NCBI RefSeq assembly: GCF_945859685.1
Contig: NC_079147.1
Coordinates: 306,588,485-306,652,484, forward strand
DNA: 64,000 nucleotides
Reading direction: 5' to 3'
Origin: Eupeodes corollae
Lineage: Eukaryota; Arthropoda; Insecta; Diptera; Syrphidae
The notes below the pieces were generated by a model that was not told the DNA's origin, did not search any database, and saw only the letters and a program-made list of their open reading frames with translations. The translations under genes were made by a program, and so were the position numbers. Below, in pieces: positions 43,164 to 52,569 of the stretch (position 1 is its first letter; every line of letters starts with the position of its first letter).

Positions 43164-45181
43164 CAAGGGCGGATCCAGACTTTTAATCAGGGGACTGCTA
43201 ATATTTTTCGTATTCATTTCCCAGTTTTAACTCAATGGAAACAATGGTTTCGACTGTAGGGGCCAGAACATACCAACAGACGGAATCGGGGGACCAACTT
43301 TTGTCGTCGTTTTTACCACCGTAGAATATCGAAATTTTTAATGAATGCAATACTTGTTATAAAGCTACTAAATGTCGCAAGTAAAAATCACTTTAATGTT
43401 CTTCGAGCTAGGAATGGAAGAAATTTTTGGTGGAATAATCGGGAAAAACAGCCCTCACGACAACACTTCCGAACACGGACTCAGGCTCATAGATTTTGCT
43501 GCGGGTAGAAACGTCATGGTAGCCAGTTCGTGTTTTCCACACCCAAGTTCCACAAAGGAACTTGGAGTTCTGCAGATCAATCTACCGTCAACCAGATTGA
43601 CCATGATCGACGCCAAACACGCTTCCGTTCTTTCCGAGGAGCTAACTTCGACTCGGACCACTACCTCGTTGTAGCCAAGGTAGCACTTCCGATTTCCAGA
43701 TCCAAGGCAAAACAAGGAGGTGCTGGGAGAAGGTACATGTTCGAACGGCTACAATCGCCAGAGATCGCCAAATTCTTTTCCGACCGAGTTACAAGTAACC
43801 TCTCTCGAAGTTCTCTGCCGCCAACACAATGTATCGAAAACCAGTGGCAACATTGCCAAGATGCAATCAGATAAGCCGCCTCTGACGTTCTGGTTTTCAA
43901 GAAACAACCAACAAGGAACCCCTGGTTTGATGAGGAATGTAGACAGGCAAATGCAGCCAAACAACAGGCACGCATAGCGACACTGCATAAAAGGACAAGA
44001 GCTACTCATGAGCTCTAAGGGCAGAAGATGCGAGAGGAACACCGACTACTCAGAAGGAAAAAGAGAGGACATGAGAAGCGTGCGGTCGAAGATGTTGAGA
44101 GGTTTAAAAGCAGGAATGAAGTTCGAAAATTTTGTGATCAGGTAAAACGAAATTCACAGGTACATAAACCTAGAACCGAAGGCTGCAAAGACGATAGTGA
44201 TAGAAGACAAACCGAATTCCGCTGTCAGGCAGGATGATAAGTTGGTTTGGAGCATGCACCAACTTATCTGTAAGATTTGGTCGGAAGAAAGCATGCCCGA
44301 TGAATGGAACCTTTGTATTCTTTGCCTCATCCTGAAAAAAGGAGACCCTCTAAACTGCACTAACTATAGAAGAATCAGTCTACTTAAAGTCTTTTACAAA
44401 ATCTTCTCCGCCTTAAAATGTGAACGTCTAAAGCCAATCGCCAACAACCTGATAGGTCCTTATCAGTGTGGTTTTAGACAAGGAAGGTCCTCAGTCGATT
44501 AAATATTCACATTACGGCAGATCCAGGAAAAAAACACAAGAAGACCAAATCGACACCCATCATCTTTTCAACGATTTCAAAGCCGCATATGACAGCATCT
44601 GAATGGAAGAGCTGTAAACAGCCATGTCTAGTTTTAGCATCACTGTCAAAGTCGTCCATTTTTGCATAATGACCATGGAGAATTCAAGCTGCTCCATAAA
44701 AGAAAGAATGGTGCAGAGCTCACACGTCAACACTAGAGGCACTATCTTTCAAAAGTCTGTCTACGTAATGTCAATGGGGCTTTTGTGAGTATTGAGGCAG
44801 AGACGGCAAAAATTGGTTAACGGGCAAAACGTTTTTGTGAAAACATCACCATCGACAGATGTAACTTTGAGGTAATCAAGGACTTCGTCTACCTAGGCTC
44901 TACAGTGGACTTTAAACGCAGAAAAGATCACCAGCGCTGAGATCAAACGAAGAATAACCCTTGCTAACCGATGTTTCTTTGGGCTAAGGAAGGCGCTATA
45001 TAAGACCCTTATCATACCCGTCCTGCTGTACAGTGCAGAAGCATGTACTATGACAAAAGCGGATGAAAGCACCTTGGGTCGTTTCGCGAGAAAAAGTTCT
45101 TCGTTCCGACGTAAATAAACAAAATTATTTAACAGGAGGGTCATGACCCCTACGACCTCCTACCCCCTGGATCCAGCATTG
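43164..45181. mobile_element. hAT-like non-autonomous element carrying a nested RTE copy
   Basis: Left end CAAGGGCGGATCCAGAC (43164) and right end, reversed, CAATGCTGGATCCAGGGGG (45181) are imperfect inverted repeats sharing CAA and GGATCCAG at the same offset. The flanking 8-bp duplication is AGTAAACT/AGTAAAGT. The element's own DNA is 43164 to about 43375 and about 45106-45181; the middle is an RTE LINE fragment. No transposase remains. Superfamily is inferred from the 8-bp duplication and the CA..G ends. Confidence 0.6.
43375..45105 (+). pseudogene. RTE-type LINE ORF: endonuclease and RT, broken (RTE copy 2)
   Basis: Plus-strand relic with both enzymatic parts. Endonuclease: NSPHDNTSEHGLRLIDFAAG (43450-43509), then in another frame KFHKGTWSSADQSTVNQIDH (43545-43604) and FDSDHYLVVAKVALP with the catalytic SDH motif (43645-43690). 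Linker to 44230. RT: MPDEWNLCILCLILKKGDPL (44293-44352), CTNYRRISLLKVFYKIFSAL, GPYQCGFRQGRSSVD (44455-44501), DFKAAYDS (about 44573), and after several frame changes FEVIKDFVYLGSTVD (44868-44910), ITLANRCFFGLRKAL and AEACTMTKADESTLG (45037-45080). The endonuclease is of the type in craniofacial development protein 2-like proteins. The 3' end found in other copies is missing. It lies inside the hAT-like element. Confidence 0.8.
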
Positions 45182-45189
45182 AGTAAAGT
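45182..45189 (+). repeat. 8-bp target site duplication, right (AGTAAAGT)
   Basis: Partner of 43156-43163, one mismatch. Beyond it the minus-strand LINE RT resumes. Confidence 0.65.
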
Positions 45190-45600
45190 ATCTATTAGAG
45201 ATTTTATGTTGAATTTTCATATCAACCGCATAGATTGATATTTTACAAAATTGTATCTAAAGGCGGAAATATTTGATACCTAAGATAAAGAGTAGTGGTC
45301 CTTAATGACTACCCTGGGGAAATTCTGGGGAATAAGGAAATTAAAAGATAGAATGTAGATAAGAACGTAAATATAACCAGAAATCCATGTGATGAATTGA
45401 ATACGAAACCCAATTGCCTTCAACTTAAATGTGCTCATGAAAGGTTTGAAAATATTTTAATTTCTCCTTTTTGTCTTTTGAATTTCGTAGCTTTTTTTTT
45501 TAAAGGGCTACAACATTTTTTGAAAGGTCTTGACAAAACCTACAAAACGACCTCATGCATGATTAGTTTGGATATTGTGTTTAACAGTTATAGACGTGTA
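45190..45600 (-). pseudogene. LINE A-like RT, central piece (right of nested element)
   Basis: Minus-strand RT fragment. Right to left: KLKAIGFRIQFITWISGYIY (45430-45370, equivalent to KLRALGFPSIFINWISSYLA of LINE A), FPQGSH.GPLLFILGIKYFR (45325-45265, motif B) and ISIYAVDMKIQHKISN (45240-45195, YADD reading YAVD). Joined at the target duplication to 42830-43155, the order of blocks matches LINE A. Confidence 0.65.
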
Positions 45601-45699
45601 AACATGGGGAGCCAAAATTCGCGCTATTTTAAAGTTATCCTTCCTTTAATTTCTAGAAAATCCGCTAGATAAACGTTCTGTCAGATTATTTGTGTTTTG

Positions 45700-46195
45700 G
45701 GGGATGATACTCTATCACTTCGAACCGCGGAGGAATGCTTTCGACGATTAAAAGCCAATACCATGGATAAGCCAGCCGGCGGAAGACCGGTGACGACGAA
45801 TACCGATCAAATCATGGAAAACATATAGTTAGACCGGTATGTGGCGTCTTGTGATATCGCCCAGAAGACGGGCGTTATTCACCGAACCATTTTTAACCAT
45901 CTGCAGAAGACTGGATACAAAAAAACTTGATGTTTGGATGCCACACGATTTGATGCAACAAAAGCCTTCTGGACCGAATCAACGCCTGCGATATGCTGCT
46001 GAAACGGAACAAACCCGACCCATTTTTGAAGCGAATGGTGGCTGGCAACGAATAATGGATACCTTAGGACAATATCACGCGAAAAAGGTCGTGTTCAAAG
46101 GCCAATGACTCGTCAAAAACAGTGATAAAGCCGGGATTGAGGGCCAGGAAGGTTTTCCGTCTGTTTGGTGGATTGGTCTGTAATTACTTATCTCG
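45700..46195 (+). pseudogene. Mariner transposase relic, N-terminal half
   Basis: A second, different mariner. It reads SLRTAEECFRRLKANTMDKP, AGGRPVTTNTDQIMENI then a stop (about 45829), LDRYVASCDIAQKTGVIHRT, IFNHLQKTGYKK (helix-turn-helix region), and after a +1 shift in an A-run (about 45920) DRINACDMLLKRNKPDPFLK, RMVAGNE.WI, KPGLRARKVF and a broken VWW.G. The order RTA...FKRF...GRP...D.ILE.I..DR.VSS.DIAQ.L.I..KTV.NHL is that of true mariner elements. The first catalytic Asp is Asn here (AAC at 46047), and the C-terminal catalytic half is missing. Confidence 0.8.
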
Positions 46196-46363
46196 GATTT
46201 CTTAGCTTTTTTGAAATCGGTGTATAAATGCCCTCTTCTATATGGTTGGAAATTTAGAGGCTTGCGAATGTTATCTTTTACAAATTCAATATAAAGATTT
46301 CATTCGTCTAAAGGTGAACTAAGAATTCTTAGGATTCACTTGGAGTCGTTGCATTCTTAAGTG

Positions 46364-46385
46364 AAATTTTACACGTGTAAAATTT
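46364..46385. repeat. 22-bp perfect palindrome centred on CACGTG
   Basis: AAATTTTACAC followed by its exact reverse complement GTGTAAAATTT. The centre is an E-box, CACGTG. It may be a protein-binding site or chance; nothing nearby decides. Confidence 0.5.
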
Positions 46386-49195
46386 TAAGCAACAAGACAG
46401 TTTTGTGAAACTTTACTTTCTTACAAACTTTAACTAAATGCAAGGACTTTATAACATAACAAAGACTTTAATTGTATGAAATTAATTGATTGCAGTGAAA
46501 AGATCGGAGAAAAAATTATTGTCATCTCTTTAAGGTCAAATGGTGGGTAATTCCAAAATTGTAAGTCCCAACCTTTAGGTGATTTCAATGAATGGAATAT
46601 TATCATAATTATATATTATGTTCCTAAAAGATTGCATTCTTTTACAATCCTTTGAATTTATCTCTGCTAAGAGAAGAAGGGGGATACAATGCTACTGTTG
46701 ATTTACTTTTTTTTTCAAAACAAGTGGAGAATCTGCTCTAGCTGAATAATCATTTTTAAGTAAAGTCAAGTAATGAAATATTTTGTCTAACGGCATTTAA
46801 AGTAGTCTGCGGTAGCTTCGAAGTAGGTGAATAATTTCTCATTAGATTTTACGGGAACGGCAAGGAAAGATAGCTGAAAGTTGTAAGCCAACGCTTAAAT
46901 ACACTTTGTGGACTCAGTTGTCTGGTTTTTCACAAGCTAAAGTATTGTCTTTCCTTTCATTGAAATAAATGCTTTTAATTTCCGAAAGAATTTATGTACA
47001 GAACTTAACTAGATTGGTGTTTTTAAGCTCTACGTATCTTACTCCGATTTCATCTCATCTGCTCATATTAAAGTCTTGAGGAGGGAAGGCTTGAAAAAAA
47101 GAAATATTTTCGTTGAAACTTTTTAAAGCTATTCCAAATTAAAAATTGAAAAAAAGTAACACTCCACCCTACTGCACATACAACGCGCCGAATTAAAAGA
47201 GTTCCCATCAAATCTCAGCCAATATTCCTGTCATCATAGGTATAGAGGCTTGGTCCCGGTCCTGACTGCGTGAACATGAAAAACAGCCATTGACATTACC
47301 ATTACCCGGGGTGAATTTATATCACAAATTCTCTACTCCTGGTGATATCCATGTTGAAGAAGACTTAATGAATCTCTTGTGTTTTGTGTTCAGCTCTTAT
47401 GACTGCTACAAAAATAGAGCGGAGGAGCTTTGAAGAGTTCTTACTACTTGATAGCATCTGCCTAAGGCAAACGCAAAAATGGCAGGGCCACAGCTATACA
47501 GCAACACTTATGTGAGTTTAATTTCCTGGAACAAGAATATTTATACGATGCTCTGCAAATGTCCTGCAAAACCTGGTCGTTTTCCTCCTTTGCCAAACCA
47601 ATTCCCAAGACCCTTGCACCTTGCACCTTGTTTGATTTTGTTTTCTGTTTCTTCTTTATTTGAAGCTGAGAAACTCGAGCAGAAGCAAGCAAAACTTTTA
47701 GCAAAACGTCACATGATGTGACGAACTCTCTTCTTCATCATGCATGCATATATCTCTCAAAATATAACTGAATTTATACCCTCATATCTTTACCGAGCTT
47801 AAGTCTTCTATATGTTGCAGTGATGGTGGCTATTGTCCAATAGCTCAAGGTGTAGAGATTCCATTGCTGTGCCTTCTTTTTCACTTCTTCGGTTGCTGAT
47901 AGTTCTGTAGAACACATCAGGACAATAGAGATGCCAAAGTTTTGTATTTTGTGTGCAGTATGCATCCCATAGACACGGAATCTGATGAGCTCCTTCGCTT
48001 CACTTCGGATGCGTGTGTCCTGTGTGGTATGTTTTTCTTTTTATTTTGTTGCACTATTTCTTGCAGGATAGCAACTATAAACTTCATACCTCTTTGAGTG
48101 GAAGAAGCACCATGGGAATATGGCTCTTGAATATTTCTGCAGAGAAATTCTGCACTGCAAAATTATTTGTGATGGAAATGATGCAGTAGGTAAGGTAGGT
48201 CGACCTGTGCTCAACGATGACGACGACGACGATGATACGATGTCAAGAGCCGGGTTTATGCAAAGAGATTCAAGCTCCTTTTTTGGTGTTGTTGTAGATA
48301 TTCCTTCTTTCAAACCGGACGCATCACTTTATCATTCTTCAAGGATATTGCTACAAATAATATATGTATAAAAGTATATGCAAGTGTCCTTTGGATTGTA
48401 GGGAAACACATATCAGGCTTGTGTCACAGAGGTTAGCTATACGTATAGATGCTCATGCTGTTCCTGTATATGTATGTAAATTTGTATGATGGTAAATCAC
48501 TCAAACGTGTAAAATTGAAGGATATATTCATTTTCCCTGGAGGCCATACTTTTACTTTGAATTATTGGATGACATTAAAGTGTCGAAGGGATTTTTGACA
48601 ACAACAAAAAAAAAGAGGAAAAAGGATATTTTGTAAGAAATGTTATTCGGATGAAGTTGTAGGTGCAAATTTATAAGGAACCTCTTCCTTTATACTTTCT
48701 ATCTATAAAGGTTGAGTTTTGTGTCAAGTATTTTGTGAGTTATGGAAATTGATGGTTATTGGACGAAAAGCTCAAGGGAACTTTTCAAATGGGAGTGCCG
48801 TATACCTTTCTGTACATGAATTGTATTTTTCATCTCTATGTTAAATATTTAACACTACTTACGTCTTATAGGTGCTCTGATGAAGATACAGATTTAGTGT
48901 GGAGTGCTGCAGGTGTTGTAGCTCAATCATCGTATATAATATTCTATTGTTTCAGTATAGTAAATGTGTGCCTTTTTTTGGACTCACACCAATTTTAGGA
49001 AGTTTGACAAATGGAAGGAACCTAAGTTTTGAAAATATAAAATTTTGTAACAGTTTGCACCTTTCTGCTCTATTTTTTTATAAGCATAGTTATCATTTGT
49101 AAAAAATTAAATTACATTACGACGACGACGGACTTGAAGGATGTGAAAAGACCAGCGGAAAAAGCTGAATTTTTGATGGATACAGTTCTTACGTT
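46386..49195. other. Transposon-poor island, no gene seen
   Basis: Non-coding by inspection. Contains a GAC/GAT patch at 48217-48240 (GATGACGACGACGACGATGA) and another at 49118-49133. Frames at 47462-47721 and 48041-48371 overlap on both strands and lack domain signals. Confidence 0.4.
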
Positions 49196-49197
49196 GA

Positions 49198-49365
49198 ATT
49201 CAAACGGCTTATTCGAGAAAGAGCTTTAAATGACAAGAAATACTCTTCGACTACTTGCCAAAAGGCAGTATCTGTGAAAAAAAAACTTTTAGGAGGCACA
49301 GGCAGGGATTGATCCCAAGATCACTAAAAACAGTTCTACGCACTTAGCAGAGAATCACGCAACAA
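49198..49365 (-). mobile_element. tRNA-derived SINE, 5' half (SINE copy D)
   Basis: Minus-strand partial copy. Reversed, it shows GCTAAGTGCGTAGAACTG, a degenerate B box in CTTGGGATCAATCCCTGCC (49303-49321), CCTCCTAAAAG and the AGAGTATTTCTTGTCAT block, ending in TCGAATAAGCCG. These follow the same order as SINE A (TGGTTAGTGCGTTGGACTG, GACCCCTGCC, CATCTAAAAG, AGAGTAACTCTTGTCAT). The 3' tail is absent. Confidence 0.65.
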
Positions 49366-49943
49366 ATTTGGAGGCATATTTTATTCACAAAAGCTTCCAA
49401 TAAGCTATCCGTATCTGATATAGCCGATATTTATGTCTTTGGACGTTCTTGTCCTGCCTTAACAAGGTCCAAGTCACAGTGGTCTATATAAAAACAGCTA
49501 TGAGAAACTGGGATTGATGTCAGTGTCCATGGTAACGTTTTATTTCAGTCGTTGTCATTCAATATTCTCTCTTGATATCAATACTTGCTCTTGACCAGTA
49601 TCCTCATCTTCTACGCTTCTGTCGTAGTGCTTGAATTTTTTGAAATCTAAAGCATCGCTGATATCTTTTTCGACAATTCATAAAGCAGCGGACATTCTCA
49701 ATCGTTATTCTGAAAAAACGAACAAGTTCGACAGAGACGCTAAAACAAGATATTGCCCTGAGAAGTTCTCTTCTATAACCGCTTTCACTCGAGGCCTTGA
49801 AATAGTTTTATTAAAGGTCTACTGATATGTGACTATTTTATCGATGCTTAAATTTCTGCACAGATCCTCAGTGATTTTAACCTGTCGAGTTCTTAACTAA
49901 TAACTTCAGAAGTCCACGTAGCTGTTGGAATTGAAAGCGGAGC

Positions 49944-50675
49944 AAACAATGTAAAACAAATACTCACCAAGTTCACATTTTAATCCGTTTTATGGAAAAA
50001 AAACGAGATATTTCTAATGGTTTCACAATAAATCGGTCTAAGGAAGATGTATCAAAGTCTTGGAAAGAAGTAGAAAAAGAACTTAACAGTTTGAGCCCAC
50101 CAACAAAACCTATTTCTGAATAGAAAAAAGTAGGTGAAAAGCTGATAACCATGATTTTTTTTCAAAAAAAAAAAAGAATTTAAGGTATAGCTTGATGAAA
50201 AAAAGTACGTGACTAAGAAAATGTCTGAAAACAAAAGATAAAAAAAGTAACCGGTGGAGGCCCAAACAAGGAGCATACATTTTGTGCATTGGATGAAGAA
50301 GAATTGGTGGAAGAATGCCCAGACACTTTATCATTTGGTCTCCCAGCTGAACATTGAAAACAAAAAAAAAAACAAAAGGGCATAACTTGTAACGTCGCTT
50401 GGGAACGAGAAATTGAAATCCAAAAAGAACTCTGCAACAAGGTTGAAGAGGCAGTTGAAGCTATAAGGCGACACCAAAAAGAAATGGAATACCATTTCAA
50501 GAAAACATACAGGTCCAATGACAAAATTAGTGAGTTTCGGAAGAAGATATTGGATGAAACCTCAAGGCACAACCTTCAAATGAAAGTAATAAGAATGCAG
50601 GAAGTTAAAGCAAATCTTGAGTTCCAAAAACTTCGTTGTTCTCGTTGTATTTCATCGAATAATAATAAAAATTAA
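49944..50675 (+). pseudogene. Myb/SANT-like DNA-binding protein gene, broken
   Basis: A gene of the zeste-like Myb/SANT family found in insect genomes both as host genes and with Harbinger-type transposons. Readable blocks: HQVHILIRFMEKKRDISNGF, NRSKEDVSKSWKEVEKELNS, LSPPTKPISE then a TAG at 50121 where a conserved Trp (TGG) is expected, KKV. A frameshifted A/T-rich stretch follows (50145-50225), then TGGGPNKEHTFCALDEEELV, SFGLPAEH, and an open C-terminal helical tail EREIEIQKELCNKVEEAVEA...MQEVKANLEFQKLRC to the stop at 50673. The stop and the indels mark it as a pseudogene. It could belong with the gene 0.8 kb downstream, on the same strand. Confidence 0.7.
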
Positions 50676-51484
50676 ATTCTTTGCATTTTCAATTAAGGAT
50701 TAGGTCTAGGACGAAAACAAACTATTTTTTTCACTAAGAACTGACTGTCAAATTATTCCAAAACTATGTTCAAAAATAAATGTATTATTTTCATGTTTTC
50801 AAAATTTGTTCCCAAGGATAAAGAATTCTGTGAGGAATTTCCAGTAGTAGGAACTTGCTCCCGGGACGGGAAAAATTCCTAGGGAAAAATATTTCCCAAG
50901 GAATTCCCGATAAGGTTGATTCAAAAACGAAGTGAAGAATGAAACTTCTGAACACACCTTGACAATGCAAGTGATTCCAAATATTTTGAATTAAGAAGTA
51001 AGTTTTGTAAGAGGGTATAGCGTTCTATTGGCCTAAAAACATGTTACCTAAAAATAGGCGATGTTTAGGAAACTGATGCTCTGTAGTTAGAGCAGTTACT
51101 GAGATTTCATTCATCGATCATTGTTAGACCTTATTTTGTAGATGAATCAATTCATGGTTCTTAAATCATCGCCTGCTGCTTCGAGCAGTTCAGCCGTCAG
51201 CATTTGCAACTGTATTTCACTTAAGGTTCGATAAAGCTATCTTTATTAAGATCAGAAAGAGATAACTGGCTGCGCTCAATGTCAGACAGATACTGTATCC
51301 GGATACCTTTTTGTAAGTGTTTTACGTGTAAAATAACAGGTGATCAAAAACAGCTGTGATGTCAAAAAAGGAATCCTAAAGGCACACAAGAATTTCTGGA
51401 GTATGTAGGTATCTGACAGAACAGCTGATTCAACAAATGGTTGAATTTCAAGAAACTATTTGTTGGTGACCAAAAATATACAAA

Positions 51485-52263
51485 ATGTTAGTTGAAGTTG
51501 TATTTGAGGATGTTCTGTACATAAAAGACGATGAAGAAGCTATTTGTTTCCGAATTTTAGAAGGTTATTATGATCAATTTTTTTAAATTTCAAAATTGAC
51601 TTATTTTGTTCTTGTTATGTAGATGACCAATTTGCTAGGTTATACCTCCAGTCTTGTGTCCAGCATTCTAAAGTTGAAGAACCCCATCCTGTTCCAGAGG
51701 TAGAACAAAATACAGGTAAATATATTATATTAATCTTGTGGAAAATGTAGTACCCGTGGCATGATGGTTAGTGCGTTGGACTGTCATGACAGAGGTCTTT
51801 TGCTCGACCCCTGCCTATGCCATCTAAAAGTCTTTTCACGGGTACTGCCTCTTGCGAGGAATTGACAAATTCTCCAAGAGTAACTCTTGTCATGAAAAAG
51901 TGCTTTTTCAAATTAGGTGTTCGGATTCGGCATATAAACTGTAGGTCCCCTCCATTCCAGAAAACATTACTCGCACACAAGAATGGTTGAGAGTTGTAAG
52001 TCACTAGGCCCTAGTTCTCAACGGACTGTTGCGCCACCCTATTTATTTATTTAATTTTGTGGAAATAAATAAATCTAAATTTTTTGTTAGCACAAGTTAG
52101 TGACACCGAAACAATAAGTTCCCTTGTGCGATCCTCTGGGGTCTATCCGAGTTTGCTCTCGACTTCATCTTCAGTTGAAAGCGCTAGTCTACATTCAAGA
52201 AAAAGAAGCAGTGGAATGTCTGAGTTCGGAAATGAGATCGATATTCTTCCAAACTATATTTAG
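51485..52263 (+). CDS. Predicted three-exon gene, 114 residues, unknown function
   Basis: Exon 1 is 51485-51563, exon 2 is 51623-51715, exon 3 is 52091-52263. The start CAAAATG fits the insect start context. Intron 1 (59 bp) runs GTTATT to a pyrimidine-rich end in TTATGTAG. Intron 2 (375 bp) runs GTAAAT to TTTTTGTTAG. Both junctions keep the frame (each after the first base of a codon), giving 345 nt including TAG. Exon 1 encodes MLVEVVFEDVLYIKDDEEAI and CFRILE; exon 2 continues DDQFARLYLQSCVQHSKVEE and PHPVPEVEQNT; exon 3 is Ser-rich (SSLVRSSGVYPSLLSTSSS) with RKRSS, ending in EIDILPNYI. No signal peptide or membrane segment. Subtracting the SINE and one duplication from intron 2 leaves 54 bp, close to intron 1. 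I do not recognise the family; it may be a truncated member of a larger family or transposon cargo. Confidence 0.6.
51745..52056 (+). mobile_element. tRNA-derived SINE, full copy with TSD (SINE copy A)
   Basis: A 312-bp SINE inside intron 2 of the gene at 51485-52263. The head TAGTACCCGTGGCATGATGG, TTAGTGCGTTGGACTG resembles a tRNA 5' half with an A-box-like TGGCATGATGG; the B box region reads GCTCGACCCCTGCC. The body contains TCTCCAAGAGTAACTCTTGT. The 3' end carries GGCCCTAGTTCTCAACGGAC, TGTTGCGCCACC and an (ATTT)n tail. Exact 9-bp duplications TTGTGGAAA lie at 51736-51744 and 52057-52065. Length, duplications and tail indicate LINE-driven retroposition. Confidence 0.9.
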
Positions 52264-52459
52264 GTATTTTCACTACATTTTAGTCCTCGTTTCTGTTAGG
52301 ATAGTTTTCTGTTAAACTTAAATCGTTTAAAACCGGAGATTTCGTAAGTAAATTATTAATCGTAAACAATTCCAATTGAGCTACGAGGAAATTTAACACC
52401 TATCCAAGATACCCTATCCAACACGAGATTGAACGTAGCCAATGTAGCTCTGCATTGTC

Positions 52460-52565
52460 TAGGTCGAATGTGACAGTTCATAAAAAAAAGTAAAGCGAAC
52501 AAACCTTAATTAGGGGACTGTTTCTATAAATTTCAAATGTCAGAAATCCCAGAAGTCATAAGGGT
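52460..52565 (+). repeat. Dispersed repeat block, partner of 17.88 kb
   Basis: GTGACAGTTCATAAAAAAAA, GTAAAGCGAACAAACCTTAA and TTTCAAATGTCAGAAAT parallel 17890-17970 in the same order and spacing. Non-coding; limits uncertain. Confidence 0.45.
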
Positions 52566-52569
52566 TTAG

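Noticed and set aside
43455..44042. Three minus-strand frames of 86 to 104 codons
   Set aside because: Antisense of the RTE endonuclease region; the SDHYLV motif is on the plus strand.
50213..50572. 119-codon minus-strand frame rich in Phe and Ser
   Set aside because: Antisense of the Myb/SANT-like pseudogene, which has the recognisable protein sequence.
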